Part shown: piece by piece, positions 13,201 to 24,542 of the stretch | Layout: each line of letters starts with the position of its first letter | Numbering within the stretch: the first letter of the stretch is position 1 | Source: Vitellaria paradoxa | Lineage: Eukaryota > Streptophyta > Magnoliopsida > Ericales > Sapotaceae | Reading direction: 5' to 3' | Length of the DNA: 64,000 nt | Assembly (NCBI GenBank): GCA_019916065.1 | Contig: CM034242.1 | Span: forward strand, 10,732,879-10,796,878 | Made by a program: the position numbers and the translations under genes | Notes under the pieces: generated by a model | The model's input: only the letters and a program-made list of their open reading frames with translations | Told to the model about the DNA's origin: nothing | Databases searched by the model: none

Positions 13201-16058
13201 TGTATTGTATGGATGGTCGGCATTTCCTTAATTCCTTTTCTTAATCAAATTTTATTAATTTATCAAAAAAAAAAGTCAACAACTTCGTGGGAAAGGGGGA
13301 GATATAGCCTATGCATTACCCAATAAGTTAAATGGCTTCCTTTTTGCCTAGGCATGTGCTTACCTCGACGCTCAAAAATATGGGAAGCCACATGCATCAT
13401 AGCAATCGATGCAAAAGTTATCAAGGTATTTCTATGTAGCTCCCACCAGCAACCTCTGATAAGAACTCTGTGCCTCTGTGGTGAGCAAAGTGTTCAAAGG
13501 TGAACATGTAGCCATGGTTGGAAGAATAAATATGGATCAAGGTCTACTAGTAATAAGAAAAAAAGATCCAGTCCTTGAATGCTAGTGTAATCAACCAAAA
13601 TTTGAGAGAGAGAGAGAGAGAGAGATTAGATTAGATTGATTATTTAAGGTTGTGGTCCTATAAGAAAGTTAAAAAAAATAAAATAAAATAAGCAATACAT
13701 CCACCAATAAAAAGAAGCCTGATTAAAGTGAGTGTACTGATATGTTTGATAAATTAGTAAAGTTGAGTTCTGAGAACATAACCCATAGGCAATTGAATGC
13801 CCGCTTCAGCAAATGAACAAAGCTTTCTAATAATTTTTTCAAATGCATATTAACAAATAAAGCATAAAGAAAGAAAACAACAAAGAATTTTTACATCAAA
13901 TTAACTCCAAAATAGCGTGCCAAAAAAAGACATTCATAGCTAGGAATAAATGGTGGATAAAATAACCGAGGCTTATTTGTGATACACAAATCCAGACAAA
14001 AAAGAGGCAAAAGGTTTTTAATTGCATGCTTGCAGCAATGATGGCAACTGCAAAGCAAGTAACTACATCACAGATGCACTATGCAGAGTCACTAGTACTA
14101 CCATTACAAAAATGTAAGGGGCGCATGCAAAACTGCATGAAATTATCATCAATACATTGGTCATGCTAAGAATAATGGCAAGAAGATCTTTACCGCAACA
14201 AGTTTCTCAATCTTCAATTCTACTTTTTGCTTGGACCCTTGGCTATTTACTAATATCCCTTGTACCCATATTGATGCACCAGTAGCAATCACACCACTTT
14301 CCACCTATTAATATTTTGAATAAGCAGTGGGGATTAGATCAATAAAATTAACAAATTTGCCACTAAGGCCAAGGAATATCAGGGGAAAATCATGTTGTGA
14401 ACCATATTCTTACAACGTCAGAGGAAAAAAAGGAAAAGCGAGCTCAGCACACAAAAATGACTATTTAACTGTTCAAAATACCCAGCAGACAATCCAAAGG
14501 TAGCATCCACATAGGTATATAGTATACATGCTTGAAGCACGCATAAGGATATCCACGTCTACGTGATAGTTATGCAAGAAGTTTTACAAAATCATTGCAT
14601 GTCTATCTCAAAATTCATACTTTTCAACAGCTCAGCAATCACTAAAAGACCTTGTGCATGAAATGAATTAACTGATCAAACAACCACTTGCTCCATTACT
14701 TGAGAAGCTTGATAAAGAGCAAATTCAGGTTCAATTATAAAGTGAGATTTGCTATGAACCTTCCAAAAAATCAATTTTTCTTTTTTTGTTACAGTAAACT
14801 CCTGTGTTTAAATTTCTAGAGATTAGTATCATAACATAATTAGTTGTTACTCAGTTTCATGGAGGTAAGAGACTAAGTGATTCTAGTAATTTCACATTTT
14901 GAGGGTTACTAGAGGTTTTTGTCCACTCTTCTCTTGGTACCATATCCTTATTTTAACATATATTGGCCTTTTAGATTGTTCTTTCACATCACCCCTAGAT
15001 AACAAAAAAATATATACCCACATATTAAAAATAACAAACAAACGGGAAAGCAAACTATACGGTTAAAAAGCCTCTGTCCAAACTTAGAAGCCCCAAAATT
15101 GCTACCTAGAAGTCTCCCGCATAAACCTCCTTTTCGTGCTTCTCTGTCTCATGATTTCAGTATTACATTGTTCCCAAATTACAAATAGTTATACATGTGC
15201 ATTCCTGGCATGAGATGCATAATACATGATAAAAAAATTGGACCAAACTCAGGAGGCTAAATAAGAATGGGTGCCATACAATACATAAAATGATACAATC
15301 TAAATTTACAGTGCACTACTAAATTCTCTGATTGTGCTCAATGCAGTATGCCAGTACCTCATCATAGCCTTCAGCATCTGAATTTATTACACATTGCATG
15401 TTTGAAAGGCACGAGCCGTCATTAACCTGAATTATCCGAATTGCATGTAAACACTGAATAATATCTAATATTACAATACTTAAAATATACATTTGCTCAA
15501 TGCCCAGGCAAAATTCGATCCTATCACTTTACACTTCCTAGATTTTTCTTTCAAATTTTGAAAAATAAATAAATTAAAAAACAAACAGTGTCATACCTCG
15601 ATAAAAGTAACACTACTCTGAACTCGAAGTGTCCGAACCCAGCCTTTCACGACCAGAGTCTGGCCCAATCGATCCAAACCTTCATCAGGCCCTCCCTTTA
15701 TATCAACAATCCTTAACCGTTTTCGGAACTCGCCGACTTTGTCGCCAGCTTTGATTCTCTGCTTTTCTAAAAGCTCTGTTCTTGGATTCTCCACGGCCTC
15801 GCCAGAGGAAGAGAGAGTTCCGGCGAGTACTGTGCAAAAGTTCCCGCGGTTGGAGACGGAAAAATATCGACTTGTGCCAAAAAGTTGTAACGGAATTGAG
15901 CAACTTATGGGCTGAGGTGAGATACGAGGGTTGTTCGTCAGGAAGGTGGATTTGATGGAAATGCTCATAGGGCTTATTCTACGGTAGATGGAGAGGAATC
16001 GGACCGCCGAGAAGGGTTTTAGTCGGAGAGACGACGCCGGTGCCAGAGCTGCCGCCAT
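4212..16058 (-). CDS. NS1: Asparaginyl-tRNA synthetase, chloroplastic/mitochondrial
   Basis: Charges tRNA-Asn with asparagine in plastids and mitochondria (class IIb synthetase). Fifteen exons on the minus strand: 16058-15597, 15426-15358, 14304-14194, 12106-12002, 11217-11080, 10507-10427, 9953-9876, 9761-9693, 9554-9480, 9387-9304, 9142-9056, 8730-8635, 8551-8477, 5945-5819, 4327-4212; all have GT-AG borders and join in frame to 1773 nt, 590 residues. The N-terminus is a Ser/Arg-rich, acid-poor presequence suited to organelle import. An OB-fold anticodon-binding domain (about 132-245) follows, starting near VKGWVRTLR. Class II motif 1 ends at Pro276, motif 2 is FRAE (356-359), motif 3 is GLGFER (559-564). 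The protein ends PRTPGSAEF. The ATG at 16058 is chosen because the open frame further upstream begins only with GTG. Introns of 2.5 kb (5946-8476) and 2.1 kb (12107-14193) hold repeats. Arabidopsis NS1/OVA8 is of similar length. Confidence 0.95.
4457..4995. mobile_element. MITE with palindromic interior (about 540 bp)
   Basis: The left end GGCTGTGTTTGA mirrors the right end CCAAACGCTACC, and TATA flanks both sides, consistent with a short AT target duplication. The interior carries several inverted pairs of an AACGGTT-type motif (about 4727-4890), giving strong hairpin potential. It lies in the last intron of the synthetase gene. Confidence 0.7.
6537..6561. repeat. (TG)n microsatellite
   Basis: About twelve TG units followed by a T-rich tract, in the 2.5-kb intron of the synthetase gene. 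Confidence 0.9.
8132..8436. repeat. Tandem duplication, period 158 bp, intronic
   Basis: The segment beginning ATCAGTTACATATATAATG at 8132 recurs at 8290 and runs to the same end (GGGTCAGATA). The two copies differ by about one single-base indel (four versus three C after AGG), so the duplication is young. It sits just upstream, in plus coordinates, of the exon at 8477-8551, inside the intron. Confidence 0.93.
11666..11935 (+). other. Unrecognised open segment inside a synthetase intron
   Basis: Within intron 11218-12001, a stretch less AT-rich than its surroundings keeps a 73-codon plus-strand frame open at 11699-11920. The predicted peptide (starting [11 protein letters not shown]) matches no family I recognise. 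It may be a scrap of a transposon or inserted gene; no terminal repeats or target duplication were seen. Confidence 0.3.
12430..12495 (+). repeat. Dispersed-repeat end (GTAGCC(A/G)ACCCCA type)
   Basis: The motif TTCATGTAGCCAACCCCAAC followed by a GACTTTATTGAGTTGAGTT tail is a common plant dispersed-repeat end. A second relative lies at 22960-23055. No 5' end or target duplication was found. Confidence 0.5.
12840..13275 (+). mobile_element. Probable 5'-truncated retroinsertion with poly(A)
   Basis: A block of higher GC than the surrounding intron ends with AATCAAATTTTATTAATTTATC followed by ten A residues, the usual look of a plant LINE 3' end. I could not identify reverse transcriptase motifs in it, nor a clear target duplication. 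Another retroposed transcript is possible. Confidence 0.4.
13603..13626. repeat. (GA)n microsatellite
   Basis: About eleven GA units in the intron between the third and fourth synthetase exons. Confidence 0.9.
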
Positions 16059-16283
16059 TCGATTGCCGCTGCTCCCCACCTATCTCTCTCTCTCTAGGTT
16101 GCAGCCGCTTCTCGTGGCTCTGTTTTTATTATCAGTTTATAATTATTATTTTTTTTTTTTTGGGTAAGCAGTATTGGTATGGTTTTTCGTATGGAATAAT
16201 TTCCTTTTGCTCGAAGGCACCTTGTTACAACTTTTTGGAATTGAAGTGGCGGAAATTAAATTAAATTTATTTTATTTTATGTA

Positions 16284-16671
16284 GGGTGTGTTTGGAATGG
16301 TAAAAAAAAATAAAAAATATAATTTGAATAATTTTTTAACGTTTGATGTATAACTACTAAACCACTTTTTTAATAAATAAATAGTGAAATTTTTTAATTT
16401 TTGCGTTAGTTTTATGAAAGAAAAAGCATTCAACGATTTTTTTAAATTTGTCAGAACGATTTTATACTAAAATTTATTGAAAGTTATTACCAAATTTTTG
16501 AGATTTATAAAAATATTTTTGAGATTTGTAAAAAATTTATTAGGATTTATAAAAAATTGTTGGGATATTTAAATATATATAAATTTATAAAAATTTCACG
16601 AATTATGAATAGTGTAAAATATATTAGAAAATTTTAGATATTTTCAGAGTTTTTCATAGACCAAACACCCC
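16284..16671. mobile_element. MITE, GTA target duplication
   Basis: Left end GGGTGTGTTTGG, right end CCAAACACCCC, flanked by GTA at 16281-16283 and 16672-16674. No coding capacity. It lies about 220 bp upstream of the synthetase start codon, where it could affect the promoter. Confidence 0.75.
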
Positions 16672-17167
16672 GTAATGTGCAACAATTAATTGTTAATAAA
16701 ATTATTTTATTTGATATTAATTATGTTTTGATACAATTCATCTAATAATGCTTACAATTTTTTTATGAAAATATTAATTCCTAATTAAATGAGGAAGATT
16801 TGTTATTTATTTATTATTATTTTATTTGGTATGCATCAATTATTTTTGATTATTTTATAATTATTTTATTGAGAATTTGGTATTATTTTTTATTTTTTGG
16901 CAAGTTGATATATTTTTTTATAAATAACGTACTTTCTTTTATTTTTTTAAATTAATTATGTCAGCAACGAGATAAACAGAAATAATGAATAACATGATAT
17001 ATATATATATATATATGAAGAGATATAAATGAAATATGTTGATGCATGTTTAGGTTTATATACATGAAATATGTTTATACTAAATTTTTAAGTTTAATTT
17101 TGTGATTTGGAGATATTTTTTATTTATTTTTAGTAATTAACCTAACTAAAACCAACATTAACACAAT

Positions 17168-17335
17168 GGTTCTGTTTGGAGCTACACAAAATAAAATAAA
17201 ATCTTACAAATCTCTACAAACTCGAGTTACGAGATAGTAAAATTTAAATTCTTCACTCACTACACGAATTACGAGATATTTACTTTTACAATTTTATTTT
17301 ATTTTATATATTTTTATACAACTTCAAACACACTC
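17168..17335. mobile_element. MITE, AAT target duplication
   Basis: Ends GGTTCTGTTTGG and TTCAAACACACTC are imperfect inverted repeats flanked by AAT at 17165-17167 and 17336-17338. The interior pairs with itself around ACTCACTACACGAATTACGAG. Confidence 0.7.
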
Positions 17336-18153
17336 AATATCTCATCTCACATCATCTCTCAATAATCACCCATAATTTATCAAGTCATATCAATATCTTA
17401 TAACATTTAATCTCATCTTATATCAACACATATTTGAGAAATTGTCATCATTACATAGCTAATTTATAATTCAAAATGATTTTGAATGATATTAAAAATG
17501 TAGATAAGAGTTACATTTAACGATTTTTAATAAGTCATGGATATTAATCATTTTTTAAACGAGGTTAAGGTTTCATTTGATTTACTATAAATTTTTAAAA
17601 TTTATTTACTTTTTAATTTTATTACATAAATTATAAACTCATAATTCATTTTAAATTTTTATAACCCCAAACACACTCCTGAGACAAAATTGCCGTAGAA
17701 AGGCAGCTGACAGCTCGCTCTAGTGAAGTTGGGCAATGAGCCCTCGCAGGCGAGTTGAGCTATTTGCAATAATTCAAAATACTACTGTTTCGTTTGTTGC
17801 ATGTATATTTATATTATTTTTTATTTATATTTATAAAATTTTAAAAATTGACAACAAAAATATATTTATTAAATTTTAATTAAACAAAAAATTATGTTTT
17901 TACTCTTATTTTTTAAAATATTTTTGTCATTTATAGCACTCTGTTTATTTTTGTTACATTATATTAAAATAAATTATTTATTCAAATATTTTATAAAACT
18001 AAAATCATTTTTAGTATACAATAATATATTATTATAATATAATTTAAACCATAATAAATATTAATATTGTTATTAAACAAAATAATGTAAAAAAATATTT
18101 ATCTCGTATATATATATATATATTTAGGCTGAAAGTATATATATGTATATATA

Positions 18154-18321
18154 GGGGTTGTTTGGAGTAAAAAAAAATTAGATAAATTGAGATAAATTGT
18201 GATTTGGGAAGAGTTCGTAATGCGTGCAGTGAGAGAAAAAAGTTGATGTGATATAAAGTTAATAAAGATTTATAGAGATTTTTGGAGATTTTCAGCAAAA
18301 TATATCAAACCAAACAGGCCC
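18154..18321. mobile_element. MITE of the GGGGTTGTTTGGAGTAA subfamily
   Basis: 168 bp with ends GGGGTTGTTTGG and CCAAACAGGCCC. The interior is nearly identical to the element at 45703-45870 and close to 44661-44808. All three share a GTAATGCGTGCAGTGAGAG-like core, with GCGTACAGTGAAAG in the third. Confidence 0.8.
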
Positions 18322-18357
18322 AATATGAAAATTTTGTTTATTGCACAAGCGTAATCG

Positions 18358-18394
<37 letters not shown>

Positions 18395-19495
18395 GAGTCT
18401 GGTAATGTCATTGTAACACGTAAAATCTAACTTACGCTACGGTTGTGACACGTGTACTTAATTATAGTTATCTTAAGACACGTAAAACTTAAATTGTATT
18501 ACGGTTATGACACGTAATACTTAATTATAATTATCTTAATTATCTTACAAATAAATTAGTATTTTACATAATTACTATTTATTCATAATTTTTAATTTTT
18601 TCAAATTAGAATGTTTATAATATTACTTGATATTTTTATTTAATTTATATTTCTATTTATCATATAACTTTTTATTTTTATTTTATTTAAAAACATATTA
18701 TTATTTTTTGTTTTTTATATTTAAATAAATTATTATTTAAAACATAATAAACATTACTACTGCTATTAAATAAGATAATGCAAAAAAAATTACTTTGCTA
18801 AATAAAGTTTTTACTAATAAATATTATAATTAAACAAAATAATGTAAAAAAATAATTAGCATTTTAAATAAAAAAATTAATTTATTAACAAAATTTATAA
18901 TTATAATTATTCTAATTTATATTTATATAATATAAATGAAGTTAATATTGTACATAATTATTCCTTATTCATAATTTTATTCAAGTTAGAATATTTGTGA
19001 ATATCACTTCATCATTTTATTAAACTAATGTTTCCATTTAATTATCATATAACTTCCTATATATATTTTCATTTAATCGATGCTATTTGATTGAATTTGC
19101 ATAATAAATATATATATTGGTTTCAAATATATTTCTACAATTCAACTACTTTACTTTATGACAATACCTTCAACTTAATCATATAATATAATAAATTCGT
19201 GTATCGCATAGGCTATATTACTAGTACTATATTAAAATTAATTATTATTAAACAATAAATATTCTATAACATTTAATCAATTAATTTTAAAATATTTTAT
19301 AAATGAATTAATTAAATTAATATGAAATATATTTTATTAAATTAAAATTAATTTTATAGAAAAATTAATAAAACTAAATATTTTTATCTAAATAAAAATT
19401 AATTATTCCAAAAAATGACAACTAAAAATAAAAAATAAAAGCAAAAATCATTAAATATAAATAAAAAACATAAATATTATCAAATAAATTTTGAG

Positions 19496-19632
19496 AAGAG
19501 TGTTTGAAACTCTACAAAATTCTAAAAATTTCTACAAATTTTTACAAAACATAAATTTTCTATTTACTGCATGAATTACAAATTATATTTTTTTACAAAT
19601 TTATACCTTTTTTTGCAACTTCAAACACCCCT
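19496..19632. mobile_element. MITE-like element
   Basis: GAGTGTTTGAAACTC at the left faces TTCAAACACCCC at the right, with the self-complementary AT-rich interior of this family. The target duplication is not clear. Confidence 0.5.
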
Positions 19633-20005
19633 AAAACAAAATTCCAAATAAACAAAATGAAATCAAATAATAGATAAAATAATTAGCACGTTACACCGAG
19701 TGCATGCCGGGGTAAACTCTCTAGAAATAGACCTAAGAATAATATATAAAAAAAACATTATTTTCTTGATTTTATGTTTTCTCACAATGTGGCCCACTGG
19801 TGCAAACAGAAACTTATGGTCCACGTGTCAGTGCACTCGAATGGAACAGAGGCCCAGTACAGTAGACCCTCCTGCAATTACACCGCACATGATCATACCA
19901 CCCCCCTTCCCCCTTCACAGATTACTCTTACCTCGATAATTTTAACCTAATTTCGTCCCCAAAAGGGGAGAGAGGAACTGAGAAATCACATAGACCAAAT
20001 CACCA

Positions 20006-20014
20006 AAACCCTAA
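20006..20014 (+). promoter_or_regulatory. Telo-box in the 5' leader
   Basis: AAACCCTAA lies 43 bp upstream of the zinc-finger gene start codon. Such boxes are common near start sites of plant genes for translation and RNA functions; its role here is inferred. Confidence 0.45.
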
Positions 20015-20056
20015 TTTCGAATAGTCGGTTTCAAATTGCAAAGAAATCGCAGAAGA

Positions 20057-23000
20057 ATGGATTTGTCATCCCTCCCAGAGGAGCAGCGACAAGAGCTTCA
20101 GCAACTCCAACAAAAGTTCCAGGAACACCAACTTCAACTTCAACAACAACAGCAACAACAACAACAACAGCAACAACAAGAACAGCAGCAGCAGCAACAA
20201 CAACAGCAAATTCAGGACTATGCTTCACAAACTTACGATCCGAGTCAAGCTCAAGCCTATTATGAATCTTATTATGCTTATTATCAATACCAAGGCCCAC
20301 AGCAATCGCAGCAATATTCGCAGCAACAAGAACAGCAACAACAACAACAACAACAGCATCAACATTTCGCTTATTACCATCCCGATTACGCCAATGCATA
20401 TCAACAACAGCCTCAACAACACGAGCAACAGCTCTCGCATCCCGAATCGGCACCGATAAATCAGCCGGGGATTTCAGGCGCCGGAGAACCGCAACCGCAG
20501 ATCAGGGACTCCGGCGTGGCCGTGGCACCGGCGGCCGATGTGTCGGGTCAGGGGCAGATGCAGCATCAGGAGAATGTGTATTATCCGCCGCAGCGAGGGC
20601 TGGCTGTGGATCAGCAAAATCCAGGGTACCCTGTTCCGCCAGGGTTGAACCCAGCTGCGGCGGCGGCGGTGGCTGCGCTTTCACAGCTGACACAGTTCGC
20701 GGGTACCATGGGCGCGGCGGAGAAGGCAATAGCGATGGTGGGATTGCATGCAAGGGGTGGGGGATATGGGCCAATGACGGGTCCGGGTCCTGGCATGGCC
20801 CCGTTTATGGGGCCGGGACTGATGCATCAGGGACCGGATTCATTTCAAATGCCGGTAGGTTGGTTTCTTTGATGGTTTAGCCATTTGTTTGCCCATTTGT
20901 ATAATTGGTGTTTGAGTTGATTATCGTTTGATAACTTTTTGAGCCGGTCAATTACAATCAATTGTATAGTTTGATTTGCTCTAGTTTAGTGTAACACTGT
21001 TCAATCTTGATCAGGACTTGCGTTTTTATTTTTATTATCTGGTTCCTTGTATCCGTGACTGTCTTGGCCTTTGTTTGGGAGAGTGAGGGGAAAGGAAGGG
21101 AATGAAATGTAAGAAAGGTTAATTAATTTCTTTTGTTTGGGGGAGATGGGAAGGGGATGGTGGTGAATGGTCATTTTCTAGTTTGGGAGGAGATGGCAAA
21201 GGATATGTTTGAAAATATTATTATATGCTTTAGAATATATATTTATTTGTAATGGATATTGGTAGAAATAATTAAAAATACAATGGATAAGAGAGAGAAA
21301 GCATAATTAAAAAAATTCACTCATTCCTTTTACACCGGTTACACCCACTTTGGGATGAAAGTTGATGAAAGAAACCTTGCTTTATGCAAGTGAATTGAGG
21401 AGAATTGGTTACCTCCATCCTTTTCCTCCCATCCCTCTCCTCATTTCCTGTCCTTGTGCCCCCTTCACCTCATGCCAAACAAAGGCTTAGTTTATGCTCT
21501 AGTGATTTTTTGTGAGTAATCTTAGATATGGTTATTTCCTTAATAAATAGATGTCGTTCACATCCAACTAGTATAGCAAGTAGTAACCTCTTAATTTTTA
21601 AACGACAATCCCCAAAAAATGTCTTTCACATCCAACTAGAATAACGAATATTAACCCCAAGGGGTTAGATGGGATGGTCTTGGACTAGGACTTAGGGGTT
21701 TACCACCCCAAGGTCTCAAGTTCAAGTCTCCTCTCTAGCAAAACTTGGGGCCAGCCTCCCGGGCGCAAAGCGTAGTAAAGGTTGGTAGGACGGGCCTCCT
21801 TGGCTGGACGAACCGTATCCAGTTCTTGGGTGTGGGTCCGACTCCTCGCCGCTACGCGAGTTCGCGATTTACCGCTATACATGTTGAGGGGCCGGTATGT
21901 GTGGCACAAAAAAAAAAAAAAAAAAAAAGAATAACGAATATTAACCTCTTAATTTTTAAACGGAAATCCCCAAAAAATCTACTTCTATATTGAAAAAAAA
22001 AAGTGTATTGTTAAAAATATTTAGAAACAAAATGGATATAGGGTAGCCTTGAAAAGCTTTTTGGTTAGGGAAATCTCTTTCAGCCAGAATTTCAAAAATT
22101 CTTTTTGTGCAACAAAAAAATAAGTATCTTCAACCATCTCCATGCGTACAATATATATCATAATTTGGTTGCCAATTTCATATAATTAACTGAAGGCTTT
22201 TATTGGATTCCGGATATGTTAATTTTTGTAACCTAGATTTTGTTAAAGAGGTTATATGGAAATTATGGACTAGAAAAGAAAAAAATTGGAATTTTACATG
22301 CATCTAAAGACAGACAATGAACGATTTGCCCATTTTCGTGGTAGCAATTTGGTTTTGATTATTTTTAGTATAGAGGACTTGTTATCTTAGTACAAATGGA
22401 CTTACTATTTTTCCTTTTGACCATAGTTGCAGCATTTATTGTACAACCTCAGTAATTTTGTATTGTATTCATTCTATTTTAATAGGTCAGTGTAAATATA
22501 TTAGTATATTACGAAGCCCATGAAGCGAGGAGGAAGTCTTTTACATGGTAAACAGGCAGCAAAACACCACTAGTAGAATATCTATGAAAATAATTTTGGG
22601 TGGTGCAATAGGAGTCAGTTGTTTACCCCGATCTAGTTAGGAGCTGGGACAAGAGTACCAATCATTATTATGTTCTAAACAAGGAATCTGTTGCACTTGA
22701 ACACTGAAGAAAATTAATAAATGGTTGCCATTAACCGTTTTTGGTCCCAAATCTTTGGGCCCAAGAGATATTTATGACTGGAGTTAGGAGTTTATTATGG
22801 TTAGTGATGAATCATCTATATCCTGAGGATCACAGAAGATTTTAGCTCCTGTGATTAAGGCACAGAAATATGTAGATAGAACTTGTGCTTTTTAATTTGC
22901 ATGATGACTTTCGAGCATTTTTTTAGCTTATGTACTATTTGTCCTGACTTACCTAGATCTATCGGAGGACATGGCCTTAAACAGATTTAATTGGCGTCGA

Positions 23001-24542
23001 CCAATCCATATAGCCGACCCCACCTAGTGGGAAAAGGCTTGGTTTGGTTTGGTTTTTATGTACTATTTGTCTGCTGATGGGCAACAATGCAACAAGAAGG
23101 TAGAGAGTTCTCTTTGAATATTAAGTGCCCACAACATTTTGGGAGTGAAGCTGTAAACTACATGCTTCTCATGTTCTCTTGATATGTGTAATTATGTCTG
23201 TAATTTATACATTGTGTTGTTTCTTTGTAATTCAAAATATGATTTTCCCTAACAATTTGTGAGCAAGTTTTTCCTCCAATTGTTATATTCAGTAATTATT
23301 TTGTAGGTTGGTAAGTCTCTGAACAGGGGTGGTAGAAGGGGTGGTGGGCAATTTAGAGGCAATGACCAGGGAAATTTTGGTAATCACCCACCCAAGTCTG
23401 GTGGCATAGGGCCATCCTTTCGCGGGAGAGGTCGTGGCCGGGGTAGAGGTGGTCCTAGGCGCTTTCCACCAAATGATACATCATCTTCTCATCCAAAACC
23501 TTCTGCTAACGTGGGTGTAGGATTGAATGAAGAAAAGGCAGAATCCACAGTTGATAATCACAAGGAAGCTGAACCAACTCAGATATCTGCACAGAAACAG
23601 GGAAATACAGCTCCTAACAAACGACCTCCACAAGCTGCATGGTGTGAACTGTGTAGAGTTGATTGCACCAGCTTGGAAATCCTTGAGCAGCACAAGAATG
23701 GAAAGCGGCATAAAAAGAACTTGCAAAAATTGGAAGAGTCACAAAGTGCCAGCAAACCTGTCTCAGAAAAACAGCACAAGCAGAGCTCTGTTGTGGAGTC
23801 CACTCCTGAAGTGACTTCGTGTCCTGAAATCGTCCACGAGGGTGAAGACAAGAAGGAGATCCTGCCGGAAAATTTGGCCTCTGCATCGGTTAATGAAAAC
23901 AAAGTAGAGACTGAACAACAAAATGATAAAGCAGAACACCCTGAAAATCCTGTTGCAGAAAAGCCTGAAAATCCAGTTGCAGAACAACCCAATTTGCAAG
24001 GAAAGAAGCTTTGGGTAAATCATTTTGATGATCAGAGACGTGGAATGAAGCGCAAGATGAGAGGTGGTCGAGGAGGGAAGCGCATGAAAACTTTTGATGC
24101 ACCAAGACATCCAATGGAACCCCCTAAACCCAAAGTGGTCATTCCTTTAATTTGTGACTTGTGCAATGTCAAATGTGACACACGTGAGGTTTTTGACCGT
24201 CATCTAGCTGGTAAAAAGCACATTTCTAAGCTTAAACGATTTGAAGGTCACCAAGCTATGTATGGCCCAAGGGGGCTTCAGGCTCTTTACCCTCCTAACC
24301 CTATGTCACAGACATTATTCCCCCCACAAGGCCCTCAGCAAGTTTTTTATGGTCCTCAGGGATCATATCCTCCTCCAGAGTCTTACATGCCTCCCCAAGC
24401 TCACCACTCAACACCATCAGCAGCAGGTCCAGGCTCTGGATTTCAACAGAATCCCAATCATAATGTTTTAGCAGTAAATGGCGTTTCAGCATCTGAAGGC
24501 AGTAGGCTGAATCCTTTGCTGGGCAATACAGAAGCTTCTTAA
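20057..24542 (+). CDS. Q-rich, RGG-box protein with two C2H2 (zf-met/U1-like) zinc fingers
   Basis: Two exons, 20057-20854 and 23307-24542, join in phase 0 (CCG, then GTAGGT donor; TTGTAG acceptor) to encode 677 residues. The start is the first ATG of the frame; upstream codons are near-cognate only. Residues about 8-55 and 75-140 are long glutamine tracts encoded by mixed CAA/CAG, with a Tyr-rich segment between, then a Gly/Pro/Ala-rich region. The second exon opens with RGG boxes (273-284 and 305-319). Two fingers follow: C379-x2-C382-x12-H395-x5-H401 and C549-x2-C552-x12-H565-x5-H571. The H-x5-H spacing is that of zf-met/U1-like fingers in double-stranded-RNA and splicing proteins. Between them lie acidic and PEN-repeat sequences and a basic KRKMRGGRGGKR patch (likely nuclear). 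Nuclear RNA binding is inferred; I do not know a gene symbol. The 2452-bp intron carries a MITE and a SINE. Confidence 0.9.
21067..21486. mobile_element. MITE in the intron, 420 bp
   Basis: The termini GCCTTTGTTTGG and CCAAACAAAGGC are perfect 12-bp inverted repeats. Flanks are TTG (21064-21066) and TTA (21487-21489), a 3-bp duplication with one change. The subterminal parts are purine-rich at the left and pyrimidine-rich at the right, so they also pair. Confidence 0.85.
21552..21975. repeat. Tandem repeat split by a SINE
   Basis: The unit TTCACATCCAACTAG...CTCTTAATTTTTAAACG...ATCCCCAAAAAAT occurs intact at about 21552-21620. A second copy starts at 21626, is interrupted by the SINE at 21657-21927, and resumes with TCTTAATTTTTAAACG at 21946. 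The SINE therefore entered an existing duplication. Confidence 0.85.
21657..21927 (+). mobile_element. tRNA-derived SINE with 19-bp target duplication
   Basis: A GC-richer 271-bp insert ends in about 20 A residues and is flanked by the direct repeat AGAATAACGAATATTAACC at 21638-21656 and 21928-21946. GGTCTCAAGTTCAAGTCTC resembles a pol III B box, and TGGTCTTGGACTAGGACTTA could contain the A box. A diverged relative is at about 58963-59100. Confidence 0.9.
22940..23055 (+). repeat. Dispersed-repeat end (AGCCGACCCCACCTAGTGGG)
   Basis: The sequence ending CCGACCCCACCTAGTGGGAAAAGGCTTGG is a widespread 3' end of plant short interspersed insertions. Only this part is recognisable. It lies in the intron of the zinc-finger gene. 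Confidence 0.5.

Larger units (their letters stand above)
16059..20056. other. Divergent promoter region loaded with MITEs
   Basis: Four kilobases separate the start codons of the synthetase (leftward) and the zinc-finger gene (rightward). Apart from short 5' flanks the region is AT-rich and holds at least four MITE-like elements (listed separately), a MITE remnant at about 17560-17675 and (AT)n runs at about 17000 and 18361-18390. No coding sequence was recognised. Confidence 0.6.

Noticed and set aside
20031..20774. Long minus-strand frames opposite the zinc-finger gene first exon
   Set aside because: They are the complement of CAA/CAG repeats (poly-Leu, Val or Ala readings) and have no gene structure.
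23481..24114. Several overlapping minus-strand frames opposite the second zinc-finger exon
   Set aside because: The plus strand carries clear zinc fingers and an RGG region; the antisense readings are compositional shadows.
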